A stretch of DNA of 64,000 bases. Source: Vreelandella sulfidaeris. Its GTDB lineage: Bacteria > Pseudomonadota > Gammaproteobacteria > Pseudomonadales > Halomonadaceae. A program made the position numbers and the translations under genes. The stretch is taken from the NCBI GenBank assembly GCA_007182875.1, contig AP019514.1, positions 1 through 64,000 on the forward strand, in the 5' to 3' direction. The stretch's first letter is position 1. Each line of letters starts with the position of its first letter. Under the pieces are notes generated by a model. It saw only the letters and a program-made list of their open reading frames with translations. It made no database searches and had not been told where the DNA came from. Shown here one piece after another: positions 12,430 through 22,154 of this stretch.

Positions 12430-14071
12430 GTTCAACTTCATCGGCTAGGTCGGCAGGTGTCTCTACTGTTTGGTCTTTAGATGATGGCATGTCGGTCTCA
12501 CGGCGTTGAGGGAGATGCCTTCCCAGAGGCGGTGCTGCAGCGCTGTCTCTTCCTGCAAACGCTCATTGAGTACTTCAATACCGTGAGCTTCCACCAGTGT
12601 TCGTTTATCGCTAAACAGTGAAGCGCCCAGCCCGGCACGCTTCCCCTTCTAAGCGAAAGCCCAGCGCATCGAGTATCGTGGGAAAAACATCCAGCATGGT
12701 GGCATCGCGACGAATACGCTGTGGCTGGATATCGTCACCTAGCATAATAAGCGTATTGTCGCGGTCTAACGCCGTTAATTGATCCCACACCGACACTCGC
12801 ATCGTCAGATGATCGCTGAGTACGACTACTAAGGTGTTATCAAGAAGACCTTCTGTTTCAAGGCGATCAATCAAACTTCGGGCCAGCCATGTTGAGCACT
12901 TCACCGAGTAAAGAATATCCTGCCCATCGAATTCGCCCTGTTGTTCCACACACGATTGAGAGGGTAGCCGTTGGGTGCATGGCCTGCCAAGTTAAGGCTT
13001 ACCACGCCCCAGGGGCCATTATTTTCTTTGTCTAATCGCCGTATCTCGTCGGCAGTGATATCATAAAGTGTGTCGTCATACAGCCCCAGCTATTGACGTA
13101 TTCAGGATCCTCCAGCAAAGGCTCTAAATCTTCACGTCCTCTTACGGTATCGAAATGATGCCCACGGTAAAACAGCCCCTTACCCGCAAACTGGGTGCTG
13201 GCCCCGCCTAAATAGCTAAGCTGGTAACCCTGCGCGGCGAGTATATCGCCAAGGCAGTCGACGCCAGGAACCACCTTTGAGAGAGGTTCAAACTGGCTGT
13301 CGTGGAGTAATCCTGCCGGCATCAGTGGCACGCCGCATTGGCTGGCTATCATGCCTGCCATTGTCCAGCCGGTGTTATCCATCTGACGGACTCCCTCAAA
13401 TACCGCACCTCGCTCACCCAGCGCATTGAGATCGGCATACGCATCTTCAAAAAGCTCGTTAGCGTAGGTGCGTTCAATGCTTTCTAAATACAGGAGAAGT
13501 AAATTAGGAGGATTTCTTAGTTCTTCAACGGGAGGCGGCTGATAACGGCGATCCAACCAGGCACCATCGTCGGTAACGATTGCCGCGCTGCGCTGACCAA
13601 GGCCGTAAAGCAAGGGATTGCTAGCCAATAATACAATAGCGAAAAAGCGCTCCGATAACCGCCAGCGCTGGTCATGACGTGATAGCCATGTAACAGACGC
13701 CAGCACGCTGACCATTATTCCTGTATAGAGGAGGGCCATAAGCATTTTGCCAGCACCACCGTGCTCAGCCATGCCTGCCTGTAGATGAAAAAAAACCGCG
13801 CCTAGGTCGACAATACCGAAACTATCCGCCAAATAAACGTAAATACCCCAAAGGCTTAACGGTAAAAGCGACCAAGGCCACATTTTGCGGTAACGAGCAT
13901 TGACAGGCTGCCCCCAGCGCAGCTTTAGACCCACACCAATCCACACGGCCGCTACAAAAATAGCGTCCACCAAGGCAGGCGGGTCAGTACCGTGACGGTA
14001 TAGCCCAGGCAGAGGCCAATAGTGACTAGTGGCAGCCTAGGAGTTAGTTTTAATGAGGTGAACGCGAGCAT
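12419..14071 (-). CDS. opgB: OpgB/MdoB-like phosphoglycerol transferase (frameshifted)
   Basis: Membrane-anchored alkaline-phosphatase-fold enzyme of the LtaS/OpgB group, which moves phosphoglycerol from lipids to osmoregulated periplasmic glucans or other envelope sugars. The ATG at 14071 has AGGAGA upstream. The N-terminal about 180 residues contain several membrane segments. The periplasmic domain shows LLLYLESIERTY (metal site), DNTGWTMAGMIASQCGVPL (Thr nucleophile) and VVLSDHLTMR. These match OpgB more closely than LtaS. Corrected length is about 550 residues, shorter than E. coli OpgB. Frame breaks are near 13975, 13088, 12960 and 12645. The C-terminus is uncertain: the reading to 12419 has an acidic tail; without a further indel it would stop near 12466. 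Confidence 0.8.
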
Positions 14072-14243
14072 CCGTCTCCTGGCGAGTAGAGTGGCGTTAA
14101 GTCGGTAAGACAGGCCGTAAAATTGTTACGCTCAATGCCTGCGAGTGCAAGCCCGAAGCGGTCATGCCTTCTGCGTCATAGTGACGAGCATGCGTTAGCG
14201 ACTTCTTTGTAAATTCGGGGATGGAACAGGCATCAAAATTATA

Positions 14244-14560
14244 CTAAACATCGCACGCTATAAAAGTTCTGGCGATAGGGGCCTGTTCTTTCCCGGCCGT
14301 ACCTAACGGTACAGTGGGTTTATCAATAACCATCCATGCGCTAGTTGGAGCAGCGGGGCGCCAACATATGGCCTGCTCTTCCAGCTTCATCTGGTGGCGT
14401 CCCCACAGCAATAAATAGAAAATTGCTTTCTTAGATGGTTTTCGCGGTATCGGTCGTAATGCGTAGGTGCCCACGTCCTGAGTCACAAGCTCCATTAGGT
14501 CCGACTCATAAACGGGATATTAATAGTGACCACCTTGTATGGTTAGCAATAATCAAGAGC
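14244..14560 (-). pseudogene. Decayed remnant of UDP-glucose 6-dehydrogenase (ugd)
   Basis: Pieces of the Ugd N-terminal domain can be read in order on the minus strand but in different frames: PVYESDLMELV (as in IPIYEPGL-ELV), HLRITTDTAKTI, FIAVGTPPDEAG (the NAD-domain signature), then MVIDKPTVPLGTA (as in VVDKSTVPVGTA). There are in-frame stops (for example TAA after AKTI) and nothing of the catalytic or C-terminal domain follows. Unlike the single homopolymer indels elsewhere, this is a fragment with several lesions, so I read it as a true pseudogene. Upstream bases to about 14680 may hold a more decayed N-terminus. It lies between opgB and the acyltransferase gene. Intact Ugd would supply UDP-glucuronate for surface sugars. 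Confidence 0.62.
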
Positions 14561-14688
14561 TTAACATGGGGCGCAAAAACAGCACGAACAATGAGTGCCG
14601 TCATGTCGACCACTGGCCAAAGAGCCCGAACGGTGGCCCAATGCCAGTAAATTAGCGCTGATGGTTATTACCCAGTCGGGCGTAGTTT

Positions 14689-16596
14689 TCATGGCTTAGG
14701 CGTGTTAATGGCATTGGCAATTAACTCCGCTACTTTTCGCGCGCCCTCCACGGAGAGGTGATCGTCATCAAAGTAAAATGCCTTGCCGTTTTGGCCGGCG
14801 AAGCAGGTTTCGATACCACATAGCAGGGACTCAGGGCGAATCACTACTACGCCTTCTGCCGGGGAGAAGTGGCGCTTGAAATACGCCGTCCTGCGCTCCC
14901 ACCAGCCACGATTGACGCCTTGTATGACCTCCGGTGAGCCACCCAACCGATACACTTCCTGATCGATGAAAACGGCAGTTCCGGTGCCTGAGCAACGTAA
15001 ATCACCTGTTTTCCGGCCTGTACGAGCACGTCAAGCATGGCTTCCAGGCTTCGCAGGAGTTCTTGTCTCTCCTCGGCGGTAGTGCTGGTAGGTAGGGCGG
15101 GGTAAGAATCACTGTGATCCCCCCCATAGTGCGGCATGAATGCGGTAGGTGATCACTACCTGACGGATAGTGTCATGGCGAGCGAGGTAGTCGATGGTTT
15201 GGCGCGTCCATGTTGCGCAAGGGGTATCGGCGTTCGACAGGTAGGTCGGAGCACAGCCACTGAAGGTAAAGTGTTGCACACCGGTAGCTCCGTCGAGGGT
15301 TTGCGCCACAGCATATGCCAGCTCCACAGCATGGCTGTCACCGAAAACAGCAACACTGCCGTTGAGTTGGTTATATTGGCATGCTTGTTCAGGGGGGTAT
15401 GGCATAGGAATTATTAGAGTGGCACTGCTTACGATATAAACTTTTTCGAGCCGTGGCTAAGTAGTCTTGCTGCATGGGTGTCAGGTTCAGCCGTGCCGGA
15501 GGCCATCGGTAGCATCGCCGTACATGCCTGTGGTGATAAACCCAAATGATGCCACAGCCGAGGCGATAAAAATGGTCTTGCGTAAGCCCATGGATCCTCG
15601 CTTGCGAAACGGTGCTTCCACGTATTTCCAACTGAACAGGGCGAGTACCAACGACAGCAGAGAAAGCCCGGCCATTAATGGCCACTCCGGCGAGGAGACG
15701 CTTTTAATGCGGGCAAAAGCAAGCAAAGGCTGGTGCCATAGGTAAGCGCTGAAGCTGATCAGGCCGATGCCCACCAGCACTTTTTGAGATAGCAGCCGTG
15801 CGGTGAGCGTACGGGCTGAGCCGTAGAGAACGATCAGCGCAGTGCCAATAACTGGTAGCAACGTATATAACGAGGGAAACGGAACGTCTTCGTCGAAAAA
15901 TAAGATGCTATACAGAATCAGCCCCAGCCCAACAAGCGAGAGCGTGGTGCTGGGCATAACAGCACGCCTTGCCAGCAACAGAGCGCACAGCGCGCCAGCA
16001 CCAGTTCCCAAGCTCGGGTTGGCAGTAGATAGAAGTTGGCAGACGGAGCATTTCGCCAGCCCCACTCGGCGGCGAGTAGGCTAAGAGCGGTAAGCGCGAT
16101 GACTGAATAAAACACCGGCCGGCGGCCAAAGCGCCACAGTAAGAGCAAGATGACAGGAAAGATGATGTAGAACTGCTCTTCGACGCCCAAGCTCCAGGTA
16201 TGTAGCAAGGGGTTTTCTTCAGCGGCCGGAGCGAAATAGCCGGACTGCTTCCAGAACAGCACGTTCGATGAAAACAAGCTGATGGCCATGAGCGCCTTGG
16301 AAAAATCCTGGAACTGGGAGGGTACCATCCATATCCAGGCGAAAGGCAAACAGCACAGCATGACAAAAACAGCGCGGGGAGAATACGTCGTGCTCGCCGT
16401 TCGTAGAAGCTCACAATAGAGAACGAGCCCTTGTCCAACTCGTCGACAAGAATGGAAGTAATCAGGTAACCGCTAATAACAAAAATACGTCAACCCCGAC
16501 GTAGCCGCCAGAAAACCATGAAAAACCGGCGTGAAAAAAAATTACGGGGAGCACGGCCACGGCCCTTAGCCCGTCAATTTCCTGTCTATATTGCAT
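14689..16596 (-). CDS. OafA-type acyltransferase with C-terminal SGNH domain (frameshifted)
   Basis: Likely O-acetylates LPS or another surface sugar from the periplasmic side. The ATG at 16596 (MQYRQEIDGLRAVAVLPVIFFH) has an AAAGAG ribosome site. The N-terminal acyltransferase-3 domain has about ten membrane segments and the motifs RRARRILPAL and NPLLHTWSLGVEEQFY. It is followed by a periplasmic SGNH hydrolase-like domain with block I VAVFGDSHAVEL and the catalytic FDDDHLSVEGARK near the C-terminus. Corrected length is about 635 residues, standard for the family. I count at least five indels (for example near 16486, 16370, 16000, 15500 and 14960), the first being T5 where T6 is needed. The last base of the neighbouring GT90 stop is 16 bases upstream. 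Confidence 0.85.
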
Positions 16597-16612
16597 GAAG
16601 TGTGAGGCTCTT

Positions 16613-17597
16613 TTATATGTAACTGGCAGGGGTTGGTAGGTCTGGTGGGTGCGCCTCAGATAATGCTCGAATACCCACAGCGCAATCAGCTTTTCCCGAA
16701 ATGGGTGATAAAAGTCGGCGATATAGCGGTTGGCGTTTTGGATAATAGTCTGGGCCTCTTCGGGGCAGGATAGGTAGTAATCGATCTTTTCGTGTAAATC
16801 GGAAAAGTCGTCGCTGACCTCCACGTAGTGGTAGCCGGGAATCAGCGTGCCTTCCATGAGCCAAGTTTCATAAATAGGGCGCTTCATGAAACACAGGGAG
16901 TTGGAAGCCAAGATCCATTTCAGATTGGTGGCAACATCGTTGCCTTCAATACTGAAGATAAACTTGTGCTCTAACTGTTGCTCGATGGACATAAACGGTT
17001 TGCGATATGTGGCCGTTTCCGCATGGTTATCGGTTGCGCCGACATCGCAGCGATCCAAGTCACGGCACTGATCCAGAAAGCTACGCCGGTGCGGCTGGTG
17101 GGCCGCTCCCCGCCATACCAGCATGTCCTTTTTCGCATTGTAGCGGTAAGTGTCTTTTACCTTGTAAAAATGGCGCACGCTATTGAGCTTGAGCAGTATG
17201 GAGTTGCGGTTATCGCCGTAAATGGGCCGACTTTTGACGAAGGTGGGAACGTCTGGCACAAAGGTCTTGTCGCCAAAGCGGTAATGGTATGCCGCACTTT
17301 TGGGGAAGTACTTTGCTATATGATAGAAATCCAGATGGTAGGTGGATTTTCTCGAGCTGAGAATAAAGTCTCGGTTGCTGATGGCACTACTGGAAAGAGC
17401 GACGGAAGCATCAAGCTTGTTGTAATACGTTACCCGCGCTATGAGCGCTTCCTGCTCGACTGCAGGCAGGGTGTCGAATGCCGCCAGAATTGTCTCACGC
17501 CGGTTCCGGAACAGAGTTCTCGGTGGCAAGGCGCCAAGCAGGCCAGTGGTATAAAATATTAACTTGTGCAAACGATAAGCATTTTTCCACTCATCAT
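16613..17597 (-). CDS. GT90 (CAP10-like) LPS glycosyltransferase (frameshifted at both ends)
   Basis: Resembles the LpsA/CAP10 GT90 family, which transfers xylosyl or glucosyl residues to bacterial surface polysaccharides. Family features: DMLVWRGAAHQPHRRSFL, then FIFSIEGNDVATNLKWILASNSL (donor-site region) and ETWLMEGTLIPGYHYVEV. Length is about 328 residues. The start is inferred as the ATG at 17597, overlapping the stop of the upstream GT4 gene (ATGA); this needs one more A in an A5 run near 17584. The end is inferred at the TAA at 16613-16615; it needs one more C in a C4 run, otherwise the frame runs on into the acyltransferase gene. Donor and acceptor are unknown. Confidence 0.8.
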
Positions 17598-18652
17598 GAA
17601 CGAGAGTCCTGGACAGTGCTGGGTGGGGCAAGAGGATAATAAAGCGCCATGTAGGCACTTGCCATGGCCTCCGGCGAGTAGTTGGTCAGGCGCTGAGAAG
17701 CGTTTTCTGCAAGTGTCTCACGTAATGTTTTATCGCGAAGCCTGACCAAATTCTGAGCCAGTGCTTCGCCGTCACCTGGTGGAAACAGTAGCCCCGTTTC
17801 ACCAAGTTGGACAATATCCGGAATACCGCCAGCCTGACTAGCTACCACGGGCACCCTGGCATGCATAGCGTCTAGCAGTACTGAGCCTAAGCCTTCGTTG
17901 CGCGAAGGAAAAGCAAATACGTCTAGTGCAGGTAGATATTGGCCTATATCGGGCTGGAAGCCGGCCCAAATGACGTTGTCCAACGCCATGCTTTCCTGCT
18001 TTAGCGCTGCTTCATCTTCACCTCGGCCGAAAAAAACGAAAAGCATATCCGGTTGTGAGTCCTGCAGACGACGGGCGGCGTCAAGGAGTACGCGCTGCCC
18101 CTTGTGGCGGTCTACTAGTGCGCCTGCGTGCCCTACCATAAAGCGCCCAGGATAGCGTGCACGGAAAGCTTGTGCTATATCGGGATTGGGTGTTAGTGGA
18201 GTAAAGGCACTAGGAATCTTCACTACTGAGTGCGGGCTTAGCGGTTGTATGTTATCGGCAATAACTTGGGATAGTGCCACACAGCGGTATGCGTCTCGGT
18301 AGAAGGCTTGATTGCTGCGCTTGCGTTTGACCGGTGTATCCACTCGCCGTGTAATTAGGTATGGCGTACGAAAAAGCTGACGATGCAGCCATGCCCAATG
18401 TACCGCCTTGGCATCATGGGCGTGAACCAGGGTGGCGCGCCCGGCTTTGTAGTGACCTGCTAGCTGATGGCGAGCACTTACAAAATTTATCCCCGGGGTT
18501 TCGGACAGCTCTGCGCGGAGGAGTGAATCGGGCCGACACACCAGCGTTTGAGATGCCATGCCGACCTTATTGGCCAGTGCCTGGATCAGCAGCACCGTTT
18601 GCCGTTCGCCGCCGCGAAACCCTCGGGCCAGATTGACATGAATGATGTGCAA
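17594..18652 (-). CDS. GT4 family glycosyltransferase
   Basis: Intact 352-residue GT-B glycosyltransferase. It begins MHIIHVNLARGFRGGERQT, the donor/acceptor loop motif of GT4 enzymes. The C-terminal half carries MVGHAGALVDRHKGQ, the PSRNEGLGSVLLDAMHARVPVVAS nucleotide-sugar site with its EX7E arrangement, and GETGLLFPPGD. It probably acts in the cytoplasm on the LPS outer core, given the surrounding genes. Its last bases overlap the GT90 start, so the GT4-GT90-acyltransferase genes probably form one minus-strand operon. The divergent neighbour is the GT2 gene at 18730. The sugar it transfers cannot be read from the sequence. Confidence 0.88.
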   Translation of the reverse strand: MHIIHVNLARGFRGGERQTVLLIQALANKVGMASQTLVCRPDSLLRAELSETPGINFVSARHQLAGHYKAGRATLVHAHDAKAVHWAWLHRQLFRTPYLITRRVDTPVKRKRSNQAFYRDAYRCVALSQVIADNIQPLSPHSVVKIPSAFTPLTPNPDIAQAFRARYPGRFMVGHAGALVDRHKGQRVLLDAARRLQDSQPDMLFVFFGRGEDEAALKQESMALDNVIWAGFQPDIGQYLPALDVFAFPSRNEGLGSVLLDAMHARVPVVASQAGGIPDIVQLGETGLLFPPGDGEALAQNLVRLRDKTLRETLAENASQRLTNYSPEAMASAYMALYYPLAPPSTVQDSRS

Positions 18653-18729
18653 GATCGCATTACCGAAAGTTTGTGAGGTTAATGGCTGCTATAGTAGCAT
18701 TTGTGCTCTATTCTGACAGGGCATTCAAC

Positions 18730-19479
18730 ATGCTGGCTGAGCTAAGTGCCGTAATCATTACACGTAATGCAGCTGCGACTCTTGCGCGTACTTTGGATGC
18801 GCTTGAAGCCGTAGGGGAAGTGATAGTTTATGATAACGGCTCCACCGACGAGACTCTTGATATCGCTCGGCACTACGCTAATGTCTCGCTCCACCAAGGT
18901 GAGTTCCTGGGCTTCGGCTCAACCAAACGCCACGCAGTGTTGCTTGCCCGCTACGACTGGATTTTGTCACTTGATGCCGATGAGGCGCCCACTGTTCAGT
19001 GGCTGGAGTCGCTGGCCGACTGGCTGCCAGGGGCCGATCTCGAACAAGTAGTGGAGGTGCACCGGGAAAACCAGTTGCTGGGCAAACCCGTACACCATTC
19101 TGGTTGGGGTGATGATTGGCTGATACGCGTGTTTCATCGCAGTCGACACAACTTCAACGATGCCGTGGTGCACGAATCAGTAATGGTTAATCGAACTACC
19201 CAAACTGTGCGCCTGGAAGGCTGCCTTGAGCATCTGGCAATCACCGACCTTGGTCAATTTCTGGATAAGATTAATCGTTACTCCACTCTGCGCGCGCAAT
19301 CTGACAAACTCCGTGTTTATCCCGTAGCGTTTATTCTGTTGAAAGCGATGTTTGCTTTTTGGCGTGCTTATCTACTGCAGCGCGGTTTTCTTGACGGCTG
19401 GCGCGGGTTAATCATTGCCGTGGCTAATGCTAATGGTGTTTTCTGGAAATACATGAAACGCCGAGTCCGAGACTTGTGA
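18730..19479 (+). CDS. GT2 family glycosyltransferase (WaaE/KdtX-like)
   Basis: Intact 249-residue GT-A enzyme starting at the ATG at 18730, after AGGG. Motifs: SAVIITRNAAATL, VIVYDNGSTDET, the metal-binding DADE in ILSLDADEAPT, and the W/D-rich LPS-core signature HHSGWGDDWLIRVFHR. A basic, hydrophobic C-terminus (LLKAMFAFWRAYLLQRGFLDG) suggests membrane association. It resembles the beta-1,4-glucosyltransferases that decorate the first core heptose. It begins a plus-strand run ending with yrbL; its TGA overlaps a possible GTG start of the next ORF. Confidence 0.85.
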   Translation: MLAELSAVIITRNAAATLARTLDALEAVGEVIVYDNGSTDETLDIARHYANVSLHQGEFLGFGSTKRHAVLLARYDWILSLDADEAPTVQWLESLADWLPGADLEQVVEVHRENQLLGKPVHHSGWGDDWLIRVFHRSRHNFNDAVVHESVMVNRTTQTVRLEGCLEHLAITDLGQFLDKINRYSTLRAQSDKLRVYPVAFILLKAMFAFWRAYLLQRGFLDGWRGLIIAVANANGVFWKYMKRRVRDL

Positions 19480-19748
19480 ACGAGCCGTGGATACCTCGCG
19501 TCATGCATCAAGACTATTCATTTTTAGATATTAACTATGACTACCGTCGGAGTTGGATGGTGCTCGGAGTATCGTGGTGCGTGGTTCAGTTAGAATTCAG
19601 TCGTACCCACGCTGGCTTCAACCCTAATAGTGGTGTAGTGGAGTTCGCATACTGGCTCTGGCTAGTGATGTGGTGGGGCGCTCTGCAAGGGTACCGGTCT
19701 ATCCCCACGGATACGCTAACCTCTTCAACTACGAGACTCCTCCGGTGA
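19476..19748 (+). other. Unidentified short ORF or remnant between two glycosyltransferases
   Basis: A 90-codon frame starts with GTG inside the stop of the upstream GT2 gene (GTGA) and ends with TGA inside the GTG start of the downstream GT4 gene. It is rich in Trp and Tyr (for example EFAYWLWLVMWWGALQGY) and matches no family I recognise. In another frame, the stretch ARVPVYPHGYANLFNYETPP runs unbroken into the GT4 gene and looks more protein-like. The region may be a real gene broken by indels or the scar of a lost core gene. I assign no function. Confidence 0.35.
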
Positions 19749-20873
19749 AAATAGCCTTAGTACACATGCGCCATGCCGCCTCTGGGGGTACCGAGCGTTT
19801 TCTCAACGAGCTAGCGCGCTACTTAGCTGAGCGAGGCGAGGATGTTTCAATTATCTGCCGATCCCATGTGGCGCCCTCGCATCCGGCCATTCGGTTTGTT
19901 CGCCTGCGTCCTTTTAGCATAGGCAAAGCTCAGCGAATGTGGCGCTTTGCTTGTGCCGTAGAGCGCCACATCAAGGCGGCTGACTATGATCTAGTCTACG
20001 GACTAGGTAAGACCTGGACCCATGACATGCTACGTATCGGTGGCGGCACTGTTCATCATCATCTAGCCTCAAAACCTAGTCGACAGCGGCGGCGCAAGGA
20101 CAAGATAGCTGCTCGTATTGAGGGCAAAAGCTATGGCCCCCGGCGCCTATTATCATGTGGTCTCGAACTCCCATCAAAGTGATAGCGAAATCGCCGAAGC
20201 TTACGGCGTACCTGCCGGAAAACGCTCGGTGATCCACAACTTTGTAGATACCCGCCGCTTCGATCGTGAACGACTCAGCGGTGACGCGCGGGCTCTAGCC
20301 TGTGAGCTAGGGATTAACGGAGATACACCTGTATTTCTGTTTCTAGGCACCGGTTATCAGCGGAAAGGGCTAGATTCCGCGCTAGAGGCATTCGCCAGAC
20401 TTGATATTAACGCCACCCTGCTAGTAGTGGGCCGCGACTCCCAGCAGGCTAAATATCAAGAGTACGCTCGGCAATTGGGTATTGAGGAAAAATGCTGTTT
20501 CCTCGGAGAGCAGTCGTCCCCGGAATGTTATTTTTCTCTGGCTGATTGCTACGTGCTGCCAGCGCGTTACGAACCATTCGGTTTTACCGTACTTGAGGCG
20601 CTGGCCTGCGGTACGCCAGTCATCACCACCGCAAGCTGCGGTGCCAGAGAGGTTGTAACTGCGGATGTAGCAACGGTTATTGACAGGACCGATAACATTC
20701 AGGCACTGACTGGCGCCATGGCCCATTGGGCCGGTTGCAAAGGCGATGCGGTACTTCAGAAGCGCTGTCGTGAGTTGGCGCTGACGCTGGATGTTGAGAG
20801 CATCATGGTTCAAAATTACCAATGTATTCTAAATGTGTACAAGTTAAAACAGGCGGCCAAATGTCGGTTGTAA
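19745..20873 (+). CDS. GT4 family LPS-core glycosyltransferase (one frameshift)
   Basis: GT-B enzyme of about 375 residues, resembling core glucosyltransferases of the WaaG type. I choose the GTG at 19745 because it gives VKIALVHMRHAASGGTERFLNELARYL, the normal start of this group. The C-terminal part has FLFLGTGYQRKGLDSALEAF, YVLPARYEPFGFTVLEALACGTPVITT and ASCGAREVV. One extra A near 20128 breaks the frame (GCAAAAGC where GCAAAGC is needed). The end overlaps the start of the yrbL-like gene by 13 bases. Confidence 0.85.
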
Positions 20874-21457
20874 GCGAGTGGCATATTATTGGCCGGGGAG
20901 ACGAACGAACTTGCTACCAGCACCCAGACGACCACGCTCGCTGCGTCAAGCTCAGCCTGCTGACGAAAGCCAAGCAGACTCGCCGCGAGCTGCGCTATTT
21001 CCGTCGTTTGCAGCGCCAAGGAGTGCCTTTCACTTTAATCCCTGAATTCTTCGGGGTGGTGAAAGATACGGAAGTGATCGGTATTGAGCAGCAGTTGGTA
21101 CTTGATGATCAGGGAAATCTGCCTCCCAATGTCGCGGAATACCTTTCTGCGCCGCTGACACGGCACCAGGCAGACCGCTTCTGGGCCGGACTTTGTGCAC
21201 TCAAGACCTACCTGCTGACCTATACTGTGGTGCCTTGCGATCTGGTGATGAGCAACCTGCTAGTGATTGAGCGGACGAATGCCACCACCGTCATGCTGAT
21301 TGACGGCTTGGGTTCCTCTGAGTTTATTCCACTGTCAGAATATATACCTTGGCTTGGGCGACGCAAGATCCGTCGTAAGTGGGCAAAATTCATGGCCAAA
21401 ACAGTCATTCCGCGCTTTGCTGCTACTCAAAGCCATCAGCCTTTATATCCAGTGTAG
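20861..21457 (+). CDS. YrbL-like (PhoP regulatory network) kinase-fold protein
   Basis: Intact 198-residue protein of the YrbL family, a kinase-like fold found near LPS-core genes. The ATG at 20861 has AGGCGG upstream. It starts with WHIIGRGDERTCYQHPDD (glycine-rich loop-like), has KAKQTRRELRYFRRLQ, and the late NLLVIERTNATTVMLIDGLGSS resembles the kinase catalytic and metal loops. Similar proteins are proposed to phosphorylate core sugars, but the substrate here is unknown. It overlaps the upstream GT4 gene and converges on kdkA with 22 bases of overlap. Confidence 0.8.
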   Translation: MSVVSEWHIIGRGDERTCYQHPDDHARCVKLSLLTKAKQTRRELRYFRRLQRQGVPFTLIPEFFGVVKDTEVIGIEQQLVLDDQGNLPPNVAEYLSAPLTRHQADRFWAGLCALKTYLLTYTVVPCDLVMSNLLVIERTNATTVMLIDGLGSSEFIPLSEYIPWLGRRKIRRKWAKFMAKTVIPRFAATQSHQPLYPV

Positions 21458-22154
21458 ATGCACTGAGCCGCGCATGCAGCCGCCTCTGGTGCAGTAAACT
21501 TATTTAACGACTTCTCCAACCGTTTTAAATTACCCCCTTGCCACTTACCTGCCCTCCGAAGGCGGCAGCGATCAAGGTCAATTAACCAGGGCATACCGGT
21601 TGGATCGATTAGGATATTGCGGGCGTTCAAGTCGACATGGTCAAGCCCTGCTTGATGAAAACGTCGTATCATCACGCCTACACGTTGCAGCAGCGTTTCA
21701 TCGGCCAGGTTGTCGACCAGTAGTTCCGCGAGTGCTTTAGCACCGGCTATGCGCACAGTGATCAATGCAGCTTCATACGTAAGCCCGTAACAGGTTACAC
21801 AGCTTGCCACTGGGCGGGGAACGGGCAGTCCCTGCTCGAACAGTGTGGTGGTTAAGCGCAGTTCACGAAATGCCCGGGTGTGCTCAGCCCCGGTCCATAA
21901 GTAGCGTTTTTCACTGAGCTTGGCCATCATACCGCCCCGGCGATAGGGTCTTAGCACCCATTGTTCGGTAGGGCTGCCTGTAAAAATAGGCTGCTACCCC
22001 GGCCCGGTGCTTCACCCACTACTAAGCCTTGTTCACGCCAATAGTCGGCTGTGAACAAAGCAGGACCAATTTGGTGTGTACCCGGCGCGTCACATAAACT
22101 GTCTACATCATGTAAAATCAGTCCATTTTTCTGCCGGAGTGCCGCTAAGCGCAT
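21436..22154 (-). CDS. kdkA: 3-deoxy-D-manno-octulosonic acid kinase KdkA (one frameshift)
   Basis: Phosphorylates the Kdo residue of Kdo-lipid IVA, typical of organisms with a single Kdo. Corrected length is about 239 residues. The kinase fold shows GRGSSLFLQ, AALITVRIAGA, the catalytic loop HQAGLDHVDLNARNIL and the metal motif WLIDLDRCRLR. A frameshift near 21955 joins the N-terminal part ([16 protein letters not shown]) to the rest. The ATG at 22154 overlaps the ATG of the divergent waaC gene on the other strand. Confidence 0.9.

Noticed and set aside
14435..14650. 71-codon plus-strand frame opposite the ugd remnant
   Set aside because: The minus strand carries recognisable Ugd pieces; the plus frame is its shadow and has no ribosome site.
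16978..17562. 194-codon plus-strand frame
   Set aside because: Fully antisense to the GT90 gene, whose protein motifs are clear.
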